From assembly GCA_021018815.1 (NCBI GenBank), contig JAITYX010000002.1, forward strand, positions 8,649,001 to 8,713,000: 64,000 nucleotides of DNA. The letters run 5' to 3'. The number at the start of each line of letters is the position of its first letter. Within the stretch, counting starts at the first letter, position 1. Made by a program: the position numbers and the translations under genes. Of this stretch, positions 36,248 to 46,662 are shown piece by piece. The notes under the pieces are model-generated. The model did not search any database and was not told the DNA's origin. It worked only from the letters and a program-made list of their open reading frames with translations. The DNA is from Talinum fruticosum. Lineage: Eukaryota > Streptophyta > Magnoliopsida > Caryophyllales > Talinaceae.

Positions 36248-36739
36248 CGATGATGATGATTTGAATTGGTTGATCAACTAGAAACTAGAAAAGTAATGAA
36301 TCAAACAAATCAAAAATATATAAAATCAAAAATAAATGAGCAAATAGAAACTATATTTAAAAATAAAATTAAAAAATAAAAAAAGGAAGAATACCAGAAT
36401 CAGTGGGAGGCTGAGAAGAAGACGACTGAAGCATGGCAGCATAACTAACAGGGTCTACGGGTGGCTGAACTGAAGAGGAGGAGGACCCCACGGCTGCCGG
36501 AGCCTGGGTGGGTTAACGGGCCGCCAATAGGAGCCTCCGCGGCCCGGATTAGGCCCGTAGTAGGTCTGCGGCAGCTGCTGCGGTGGTTGATACTGGAAAT
36601 TTTGATTTCCCCGCGCCCCTCCGCCTCGTCCTCCGTCATTTCCAGCGCCGGTGCCGGAGCCGGAGGCGGAGGCTCCGCCTCTTGCTCTCTCGCCCCTACT
36701 CGTCCTTCGTCCTCCCCTACTGTGGCCCTGCTCCTCCAT

Positions 36740-37795
36740 GGCACTCGAAGATCCAAACCCTAACTCTGGACTGGTATTTGCGATCAGAAAGAATTCAAGT
36801 GCGTTTGAGGAGTGAGAGATAGAGTGTGGGGAGAGAAGGTTGTATATATATTGAGGACGTGGGAAAGGAAGGAGGGGGAACCAGAAGGATCACTGGACTT
36901 ACCAACTTTACCCCTTTTTGCTTTGCCATTAATGATATTTTTCGCCACCTTTTTAATTGTTTTTCCCGCTTACTCCATCACATATTAGTACCACTATTTT
37001 CCCCTACGACTACTACTAAATTCGATTTTTTAAAAAACTACTAATAATAATAAAAAATATATGATTAATTGTATTTTTTTAATATAAGTAATTAATTTTG
37101 ATTAAAAAATAATTAATTAATTAAGTGTAAAGCTTACTTATAAGACTCGCCCCACCTCACCCCTTATTAACAATAAGTAACAGTTAGGCCCATGTTAAAT
37201 ATAATACAAAAAATGTTGAGATATGAAAGGAAATAATTCATACAAAATGGTAGTAATATATATGATGCTTGTCATAATATTTAGTTTAACGTTATTAATT
37301 TCAATATGAAAAAACTTAGCTTATTATCTTTGAACTGCACAAGATCTTCCAATATTTTGATTTGTTTTAAAAAAATTTAAAAAGAGAAAGAGAACATGAA
37401 ACTTGAAACATTTTTTTGATGCCATAACACTAGTTATTTTAAATTAAATAATTTTTTAATAAATTAAATTAATGATAAAAACTTGTTGTACTTTATGATA
37501 TTATGTTTTTAATAAAACAAAATTAAATATGTTTTAATCTATGACTATGATGCCTATTTATCCTATGCTATTAGACTTTTTAAATCCTAGTACGTTGAAA
37601 TATATATCGCAAAAGATTAATTTAATATTGAGGTGAGAAGGTTTAGAAAAAGATTTCATTTTTTGATAACAAATAAATATTGTTATTTTGTCTTTGTTGG
37701 ATAAGGCATAATTTAGACTTGAGTTAACCACGGTATTATTTAATATTGGTGATGGCTGGGGAAAAGGTTCGTTGGTGGGGGAGTTTTGTTAGAAA
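36740..37795. other. Old AGO promoter side and AT-rich spacer
   Basis: Upstream flank of the Argonaute pseudogene (5' UTR and promoter to perhaps 36850, with GTTGTATATATATTG near 36840 as a possible TATA on the minus strand), followed by AT-rich sequence with no gene. It ends in TTGTTAGAAA (37786-37795), the left target duplication of the next element. Confidence 0.45.
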
Positions 37796-39009
37796 GGGAC
37801 ATTTACAGTTAGGCCATTCTTCAATTTTTAATTACATGGTTGGTGGTGCTTTTTACATTTAAGTCTTCTAAAAGACTATAATACCCTCCCTCTCTCTTCT
37901 TCCCACTACCTGCCAACTACCCCTCTGCCTCTCTCCTCCCCCTTCCTCTCTCTCTCTTTCCCTCTCTGTGAGTCTATCTCTCTCCTTCCCCCTCTCTATG
38001 CGTCTCTCTCTCCTCACCTCCTCTCTCTTATGTATAAAAATAATTTTACATTTTATAATAAAAATTATTTTTGTTATTAAAAACTTCTTTTAGTATCATA
38101 ATGTATTATTTTATTATAAATAAATTTATTTATTTTTGCACAAAAAATAATATATTTATTTTTTATTTAATTTTAAATAAAATTTAAATTTTAAATTTAT
38201 TATTATAAAATTTAAGAAACTTCTTTTAGCATCATTATGTATTTTTTATTATAAACAAATTTATTTATTTTTCGTACAAAAAATAATATATTTTTTTATC
38301 TTTTTTAAAAAATTTAAATTTTAAGTTTATTATTATAAAATTTAAAATTTTAATTTTTCTTATTTTAATTAAAATTATTTTAACTGAAAAAATATAAAAA
38401 TATTATTAAATTCTAAACCTTAATTATTCGACTTGAAATATTAAATTAATAAATATAAACATGAACAATCATCCACGATTAACAATGATGTTATTTTGAG
38501 ATTAATTTTTATATTATCTAGGATTATTGTCATGAAATTTAAAAAATATAAAATTATTTTTCTGATTAAAATTATTTTGACTAAAAAAATATAAAAATAT
38601 TATTTAAATTAATAAAATTAAAAATTTAAATTATTATAAATAAAAATTTTATGATAATAAAATTATTTTTATTTTAAAATGTAAAATTATTTTTACTTTT
38701 ATTCAAAATTTACTTTTTTTTTTTTTGTTTTCCAAAATTTACTTTTATATATAAGAGAGAGGGGGAGAGAGAGACACACATAGAGAGGGGGAAGGGAGAG
38801 ACAGACTGACAGAGAGGGAAGGAGAGAGAGAGACACACACATAGAGAGGGGAGGAGAGAGAGAGAGGAAGGGGAGGAGAGAGGGAGAGGGGGCTGGCAGA
38901 TAGTAGGAAGAAGAGAGGGGGTATTATTGTCTTTGAATGACTTAAATGTAAAAAGTCTCAACAAACATGTAATTAAAAAATTAAAAAGCTACCTGGCTGT
39001 AAATTTCCC
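37796..39009. mobile_element. Long-TIR (foldback-like) DNA element, probably Mutator-like
   Basis: A 1,214-bp element flanked by a perfect 10-bp direct repeat TTGTTAGAAA (37786-37795 and 39010-39019). Ends are GGGACATTTACAGTTAGGCC and, reverse-complemented, GGGAAATTTACAGCCAGGTA. The inverted arms go on for at least 130 bases through TTTTTACATTTAAGTC and a CT-rich zone with CTTCTTCC-ACTA-CTGCCA, and similarity continues weakly into AT-rich sequence to about 320 bases. The 9-10 bp duplication and long arms suggest a MULE-type MITE. It is distinct in sequence from the GPDH-intron element. No coding capacity. Confidence 0.85.
38081..38345. repeat. Tandem duplication (about 136 bp) inside the long-TIR element
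   Basis: Two head-to-tail AT-rich copies start AAACTTCTTTTAG at 38081 and about 38217. Each continues with ATCAT-ATGTATT, AAATTTATTTATTTTT and ACAAAAAATAATATATTT. They differ at scattered positions. Confidence 0.8.
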
Positions 39010-39019
39010 TTGTTAGAAA

Positions 39020-41116
39020 TGGGGGATCGAGAAGAACCTTCCACGAAGTGGACCCCTTTATTTACCTGATTCTGTTTTGGCTTTTGTGTCTTTTTCTGTG
39101 GAATTTCAGGCGATGACGTGCGAAACCGTGGACGCCAAGCCACCAGCATGGAAGACGAGTATTAGGGGTCCGGGGTCCCCCTTGATTACCACTTTAAATC
39201 TAAAGTATAGTATTAGTATGGGCAATGTTTATTCAGTTTAACTTATAATTTTATGTGTCTTTATATTCTCTTATAATTCCTTAAAAATATTTACTACTTT
39301 TTAAATTTGTTTACAACTATTTATAACTTTTTATAATTAACTTTACAACTCTTTACAACTAAATATAACATGAGAGATTATATTTATCAATGAGGTTTTG
39401 GTCGAGATTAGATGTATTTGAGTTCAATTTTTTTATTCCCCATAATATTGTATTGTTCTTTGTAACTTATATCTGTTTGTACCAAAAATATATATAATTT
39501 ATATTTACTATATTAAATGATAACAATAAATGTCTTAGTTCTCTTAACCTAAATTATACTACTCTATATGTTTACCAAAAAGAAAATTATACAAATTTAT
39601 AATCATTAACTTTTACTAATTATAATTAATTAATTACCAATAAAAAAGTAAATATACGTGTGATATTAAAGATAACTTTTTAATTTGCAAGTCTATGATT
39701 GCAAGGTTACTCCCTCGTTCTATCAAAACGTAATAAACGGCTATTATTACTCCAATATTGTAATGTCAACTTGTAGCAATCCCAACACAACTTACCATCT
39801 TATTTTTAAAAAACACACGGATGAAGTTAAAATTTCGAACAAGTGAGCCTTGCTTTTTGAAGAACTTATTGATAAATAATGTTTAGATATCTTGTGTACC
39901 AATGATTTAAGAAAACAATAATGGTCGAATACATCTACAACACTAAAAATCTATTTTTACCACTCAACTATATTGTTGGATAAACTAACACCCAAAAAAT
40001 AATTGTTCGATAAACTAATAATTGAAAAAAATCAATAATTAGTATTTAATTGAAAAAAATCAATAATTAGTATTTATATGAATGTTTTTAAAATAAAATA
40101 AAAAATTAACATAGACTGAATTTGATAAATTAAGTTAATTAACACCTATTTGAGCTCATATACAATAGCTCCATGCTATTTAAAAATAGCTTCCTGTTAT
40201 TCAAACAACCAAATAGCCATTTGTCCCATAAAATCTTTTAAGTTGTTAGGAGCCGTAAAATTGTAAGTTGTAAAAAATTATGAATAACTATATAAGAATC
40301 ATAAAGAAATATAACATTTGTTGTAGGTTTAGTTATAAAAAAATTGTAAATAGTTATAGACAATTGCAAAAAAAAAAATAAATTGTAAACTATAAAAATT
40401 ATAAAAAATTATAAAGTCGTAAGTAAAACTAAACAAAATAACACCTTCAAAAATAGAATCAAAATATTATATCTATTAAAGCCTGAAACTTTCCTGTCTC
40501 TCCTCCTATCTGTTATGATGTCTCTTAAGTTCAGGAATACTATATGCCCTTTCATCATCATGCCCAAAATTTTAGATTATGCATCTTCTGGTCACAACTT
40601 AAAATCAATCTCAGTCCAAGGAACTGAATCTCATAAGCGCTAGAAAGAATTGGGGTTTAACCAACCAAAAAGGACTACAAACTACCACAACAAACTTGCT
40701 CCACGATTCTGTGAAGGGGCACCACAAACCTGAAATGGTAAATACGGTCCACATGACTAATACCCCTATAGCTAACCGAGGTTCATGGAGTCAGATTCAG
40801 GACCTTTGTCTTCGTTATCAAAAATTTTTTTAACAAAAATCATAAGCTAAGCCTATATTGAAAACTCTGTCTAGGTCCGATATATTGCCAAAATCAGATT
40901 CCTTTGCACCAGAAGTACATGCTTCACCATCCAAAGATTCAGTCTTCAAAAGCCGAAACGAGTCTTTTGTACAAAACATACATGAAGCAAAAGTGCAAAA
41001 GCCATTAATACCAAGAATGTCCCATTATGTCCACTACAGCCTACATAACACCCCAGAACATTAAACCTCATTTAGTCCTTGCAAGGTGAAGATCCCATCA
41101 CTAATTTCTTATACAA
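39020..41116. other. AT-rich spacer and p23 3' UTR
   Basis: No gene recognised. Two copies of the AT-rich dispersed repeat lie at about 39240-39370 (TTATAACTTTTTATAA type) and, in opposite orientation, 40240-40440. A 27-bp tandem duplication around AAAAAAATCAATAATTAGTA lies at 40025-40075. The part from about 40860 is probably the 3' UTR of the p23 gene. Confidence 0.45.
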
Positions 41117-44100
41117 TCAAGCCTTAGCCTCTTCAGCCACTGGTTGAATGGGTTCTTCCTTTGCCTTAACCTCCTCGTCAGCTGGTGCCATAGATTCTTC
41201 TTTCCCTGCTGCTTCACCTTCTTCTGGCTCTTCTGTGCATTTACAGAGCGGGTCAGTCTCTAATCTTATGCTATCATAAGGAAAGGGCCACGATGCATAT
41301 CCCTCTTAAGCAATTAGACATCGTATCATGATGTAGCAAAAGGAAAATTATGTATTCAATTTAAGAAGGAAAGAATCATGGGCACGAGAACTTCAATCAC
41401 AATCAACACAGTAAGACAATCCAGTTGCATGTAGACCCTAACCTTCTTCATCCTTTGAATCATCCATATCAAAATCATCATCCCCACCCATGTCTAACTT
41501 CTGCATAATATTGATGTGTGTTAGTGCAACAAGATCAAATATTCATCGAACGAAACAATATCTTTTCCTGACACAAGAAAGACGATTCAGCAACAAACAG
41601 AATAGCACACAAATTGACATCGTAACTTGTATTTCACAAAATGCAATTACTCTCAAAAGGTTTTCACCTAAGCAGCTTGGTGCTATAGGAGGAGATATTA
41701 AAAAGAATACAAGTCAGCTAGTCTAACAGCTGTGCTTTCCAGACGCTCCAGGCTGATTTGCTAGCAAAGAAAGCTCTGTGCAGACGGGAAAGAATATCAA
41801 TAGTAATACAGTACAACTTACTCGAGAATTCCAGCTTAGAATCAATGTCTATATAACCCCCATACTAGAGCGATCATCAGAATTACAACAGCGACCCCAA
41901 CCCAGGAAGAACAAAGCATAAACTACCCAGCCAATGAAAAGTTACATGCACAAGTGCTTCAACTACACAACAAAAGCAGCCATCCACTGTCACTGTAAAC
42001 AACTTGGACTGGTGCTAGTTCACACAGACAGGCATAACAATGTAATAAATAAATGAACAATGGGCCACTGGTGACCATAAGATCCTAACAGCGATGGACA
42101 AGTCGCATACATAAGCAGTTATTTCCAGATGCTCTAAAGGCTTGCACAACCTATGCACATCACATTTAACACAAGCACCAATAACCACTGCATAATACTT
42201 ATGCCCACACCACTTGCCACAAGTACTAATAAAATAAGTAAACATTACAACTTAAATTGCAGAGGACACTTACCGAGAAATCCATATTGTCAAAGTCAAA
42301 CTGCTTTTCTGTACACAAAGAACACAATATTCACATCAGAATAAGATTATCAAGAACAATGAAAATCAGATAGAAAACAATCAATTACACTAACCACTTT
42401 CTTCATCTTCATCAACCCATTTATCCCAATCAACCTTCAGGAAAGCTGGGGGCTTTCCTTCCTGCTTGATTAGCCTATTCCACCATTTCTTCTCAGCTTT
42501 TTGGATAACATACACTATGTGCCTCACCCCAATGTTGTACTTGCTCTCCTAAAATGAACAAAGAAAGAGGCCATGTCAGTCATAGCAATTACAAAAGACA
42601 AGTCTGAAGTGACACTCAGGCTGCTGTAAAATAGTATACCTCTACATTAATCTTATCCAACAATTCCATGTCTACTTCATAGGGGATACCATCTTTTGTG
42701 GCTGAGAAAAAGAACTTTCCTTCTGGTTCGAGCTTCAACTTTACATCCTTGGCATCTGGCAACTCAATTGTTATATAGATCCTGTCTGATCTTTGGGCCC
42801 ACTTGACAGATGGGTGTCGGCTGCAGCAATCATAATAGACAAATTCATTAGTTTGCTGCTTCTTCACTTCAATAGCGTTCAATATGAGTCCAAGCTTCCA
42901 AAGAACATAGAGTGAACAAAACTGAACCAAATGCATACAGAAGCTTATGTCACACCCAAGCTGAAGCGCTCAGCTCACCACATCTCAACGTTTACATCGA
43001 CAGGTGTTATGAACCACAAATGGCAATTCCCAATCCTACAAAACAATATAAGGCTAGGCAAAGTGTCACAGTCTGACCATACAATTATGATCTTCATTGC
43101 AACTTTCATAGAAAATTGTTGTGTCCACTTCCACAACAGCTGAAATACCCAGCTTTGGCAATTTTTCTGGCTTAGGTTCCAGTGGGCTTAGACAAAATGC
43201 TTCAATCATGGAACACTCCCACTTACATTCCATGCGGGTATAGGCAGTTATTGTTTTTGAAATCTAAGATCTAATGAGCCCAACATCTTTATAATCTGTA
43301 ATCTGGCGGGTGCAAACCCAGGTATGGGTTGAATTTGAATTTGGAATTTGAATTTTCACAGTAACTCATTATAGGTTGAAATAATAGAATGCATATCTTT
43401 AGCGGAACCATAGTTGGTGGATTTTACATGATGAGCTTCACCCATTTATAATTCTCCCTCATGGTCATAACAAAATTATGCTGGACTACAGCTTAGGAAT
43501 TCGCAGTATCGAACTCAACTGACTACCCCTAGCAAGTCAACCTCTAAAAACAAGTTAGACGGGAATCAAAGGTTGACATAAGAGAGCCTACAGTGAAAAT
43601 TGCACCTTCATTTATTGGGAATCGTCTACATTTGTCTCATTCCATAAGGGAAAACCAGCAAGTGGGCAGGATTGATCCTAATATTCGTTAACCAACAAAG
43701 GAAACAGACAAGAAAAACCTAACTAGGGTATGCTAGCCTAAGTTTTGATATTTTTTTTTTTTTGGAAGAGGAACTCTGGAGCTGATTCTCAAGGAAAACA
43801 AGTTTATAAGCACTGGCTAATGGTTCCCACCCTTTCTTGAGTATACAATTAGCTAACTCAAGAACAACCATCAGTAGCCACAAATTTCCAAGACTTCCTC
43901 AAATACAATTAATCTGCTTGATATCTGAATATGCATAAAACTAGTTAGAGCTCTATGTAATCATAAACATCACTCATGTACTTGCACTATAGTATCTTTA
44001 CTAAATCAATAGTACAACTCATCAACCGAAATGAAGTAAAATCAAGTCACCACCTAGAACAGAGCTGCTTGTTGACCATTATCAAGCGAATCACAAAGAG

Positions 44101-46005
44101 TTAACTCTTACACTAGTTGTAATCTTTCACAATAATTAAGTTTGCAACACAGTATTTACAACCAATCAGCCTACAGTTTCACTAAGCTGACCTTACTTTT
44201 CAGCTAGTTTGACACGTACACTTTCAACATACTTCAGGACATCCAACAAATCTCACTATCACATACTTCAACGGCGTTTATGAATAGATGTAAATGGTTT
44301 GGCCAATCATTGTTTTCGTATGGTCAACATATCTATACTCCAAAATTACACGTAATCACTAGCTTTCATGAAAAATATCAAATTTTAACCAAGCATAACA
44401 AACACAATGTGACAATAGTATACCATTCTGAAGCCTAGCTTACTAGCACAAACTATAAGAGAATATATCCAATCCTCTAGTTCTTACAAATAGATTGTTT
44501 TTATGGAATACTCATTGAGTTTTTATTTAAAAAATAAATTAATCAATAATGGCTAAAGATTTAAAAGTCATTCGCATTTCAGTTAAAAAGAGATGGCTAG
44601 AGACTTGTATTCATAACCTCTCCTTTGTACATTCCACCAACGACATGCCAACCAAAATTTATTCTAATACTAACATAATAATAACATTACTGAAGAATTT
44701 GAATTACTTTTATATAGCTGTTCTGTTAAGATGATTGTTCACTATTCAAATATACAACGCTCAATTTTCTGTGTTCTAGCCTAAGTCCAATCTAACTAAC
44801 AAATTTGCCAATTTACGCGCTAGAAGCAAACACTAGTTTATTATAGCAAATAAAAATCAATACTCCAAAATCTAGACCGAATGTTAGGAGATCAAATATT
44901 AGCTAGCTGGCCTAAAATGCAGAGATGCATTTCATTTGACTGTAAAATCTTGAGTTATAATGCCTGAATTACCACATTCTATTAAAAGTTTACTAAACTA
45001 TACGACAGCAATAGGACATTAAATTTCTCATGACATTAAACCTCAATTCACCAAACCTTCAGTGTGAACTCATCATTACGCATTTAAAAATCATGCACAT
45101 CGCGCAAAAAGCTATTCTAATTGTCTTTAATATATATCTTCTCAAAACTGATATTGTTAGCCAAACCTTTTAGTGGTCCAGGTTGATAATGCTCTTGGTT
45201 AGACAACTTGACTTCACATATAATTTCTCATTGTTTGCATAGCTTCACTAGAGTCCACATTGCACATAATTTAACCACTATATTTGTTACATACTATGAT
45301 TCGTTGACAACAAAGTTGTACGTGATCAACAAGAGACAAAGTGCCTTACTTTCATTGGTAAATGCATCCATTTGCGAACGAACTTAGAACACTAAACAGT
45401 ACATTTGTCAGAAATTGCAACGAGGATATTCCTTAAGCCACCGAGAACACGAAAGAGAGGACGACATAAGCCCTAGTAATTCAAGTCACCAATCATTCCC
45501 CATCCCCAGGCTTATAATTGTTCCATAACATGACGCTGCATTAATGACTTTCCAAGGACACTACATTCTCCTAATTTCTGACTTACAGGTACAAGAATCC
45601 AGAAACTTACACAATATAACACGTATTAGATTTTGGAATTCAGTACTGCCAATCCGCAGCAATTATCATATTCGTTTAATAATTCAATTTCTAGATTAAG
45701 CAACAGCTCTATTCTGGCTGAAGCCGAGATTCGTCGATCACTAAACAGAGTCAAGATCAAACCTGCATCACTCCATGAAACCACAAATTTCTTTCAATCG
45801 AGAAGCCAGAGGAGAGAGAAAATGCTAAACAGAGGCATAATTCCAGTCCATCACAGCTTCGGCCTAAACATTACTCCTACAGTCTACTACTATGCATTTC
45901 AATGAAGTGATAGAAAAAGAAAAGAGAACATTTCAGGCCGAGCTCATGCTTCCGCCATGATCGAACTATGATCCACAGAGAGAGAGAGAGAGAGACTTGC
46001 CTCAT
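41117..46005 (-). CDS. p23: HSP90 co-chaperone p23 (CS domain), 6 exons with a 5-base first coding exon
   Basis: Co-chaperone that binds the closed ATP form of HSP90 and slows its cycle. Coding exons: 46001-46005, 42640-42820, 42395-42548, 42274-42308, 41443-41500 and 41117-41232, summing to 549 bases and 182 residues. The first is only ATGAG; joined to exon 2 it gives MSRHPSVKWAQRSD, the standard plant p23 start. The donor after it is GCAAGT, so intron 1 (3.2 kb) is GC-AG; the others are GT-AG. The CS domain runs over about residues 1-95 (IYITIELPDAKDVKLKLEPE, KFFFSATKDG), followed by KKWWNRLIKQEGKPPAFLKV, DWDKWVDEDEE and an acidic tail. The tail has MGGDDDFDM but lacks the long glycine repeats of Arabidopsis p23-1. 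Homology is strong; the first exon rests on protein continuity and the fit to AG/GCAAGT. Confidence 0.92.
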
Positions 46006-46176
46006 TGTCGATGAAGTAGAGAGTGCGTACGTGAGCGAGAGCGGAGGAGAGAGAAAGAGAGCGAGATAGAAATGATGAATGTTAAGAGGTGAGAGAGGGG
46101 TTTGTTTATTACGAAATCCTGCTGGTTCTCGAATGTGCTCATCTTTTCGATTGACGAGGACCGTGGAGAAGACCCC

Positions 46177-46220
46177 GAACATTCCAGAAACACACATAAA
46201 ATTTCCCTTTTTTATATATA
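46177..46220 (-). promoter_or_regulatory. p23 core promoter: TATA box and perfect heat-shock element
   Basis: On the minus strand TATATATAAA (46220-46211) is followed 21 bases later by TTCTGGAATGTTC (46189-46177). The latter is three alternating pentamer cores (TTC-nn-GAA-nn-TTC), a perfect heat-shock element. The ATG is at 46005, so transcription should start near 46185, which puts the element on or just after the start site. Induction by heat fits a chaperone gene but is inferred. Confidence 0.65.
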
Positions 46221-46429
46221 TTCTTCTCCCGTGACTGTGATCATTATACTTGTTTTGCTAATTTGATGGACAAATCATGGAATATTGAGTTGGTTTATTC
46301 GACCTTTTTTTTTTTTAATCGATAAACTGGTCTATCCGTTTGGATTGCCTATATTAGGAAAGTTTAAAGGGCAAGGCTATAATTAGACCAGAGAAAACAT
46401 GTCAAGTCCATATTATCTCCATCTCACAA

Positions 46430-46662
46430 ATTTATCACAAATAAGGAACATATTCTAACCTCACAAATAAGGAACATATTTGAACCTGTTGGGGTAAATA
46501 AGGAATATATTCTAACCTCACAAATAAAAAACATATCTGTTGGGGTAAATAAGGAACATATTCTAACCTCACAAATAAGGAACATATTTGAACCTGCTAG
46601 GGTAAATAAGGAATATATTCTAACCTCACAAATAAGAAACATATTTGAACCTGCTGGGGTAG
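46430..46662. repeat. Minisatellite of about 57-bp units
   Basis: About four head-to-tail copies of a unit containing CTCACAAATAAGGAACATAT, TTGAACCTG, TTGGGGTAAATAAGG and AATATATTCTAAC. One copy carries a short deletion that removes TTGAACC. It lies about 200 bp upstream of the p23 TATA box. Confidence 0.88.

Larger units (their letters stand above)
29655..36739 (-). pseudogene. AGO2-like: AGO2-type Argonaute pseudogene
   Basis: Decayed copy of an AGO2/AGO3-class Argonaute, the small-RNA-guided silencing protein. Every section is in order on the minus strand. Exon 1 (36395-36739) is an RG-rich N-terminus from MEEQGHSRGGRRTSRGERA. Exon 2 begins at 35182 (GAAPIVSEVPP) and holds N and PAZ parts (TAYDGEKKMFSTTPL, DYSVLVVTKHLNVLQLLQE). 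Exon 3 from about 33594 holds the MID and PIWI parts (YKYIKWISETKMGI, VIGADVNHPGP, FRDGVSEGQFDMVLNEEL, CSHYGSMGTSKPTHYH), ending LHPDLEITMFFI at 29655. Breaks include frame shifts near 36486, 35075, 34915, 34600, 34300 and 33425, stops at 30324-30326, 29808-29810 and 29784-29786, and an LTR insertion at 30392-32908. With this many lesions no functional protein is possible. The LTR falls in PIWI just after the first catalytic-Asp motif. Confidence 0.9.

Noticed and set aside
35777..36277. 166-codon minus-strand frame rich in Lys, Arg, Glu
   Set aside because: Mirror of the purine/pyrimidine repeats of the acidic ORF and leader on the other strand; composition-driven.
36445..36756. Other-frame ORFs over the AGO N-terminal exon on both strands
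   Set aside because: Shadows of the RG-rich exon; only the frame with MEEQGHSRGG matches Argonaute N-termini.
46430..46662. Regular repeats resembling a CRISPR array
   Set aside because: Units are contiguous with no unique spacers, and the genome is a plant's; it is a minisatellite.
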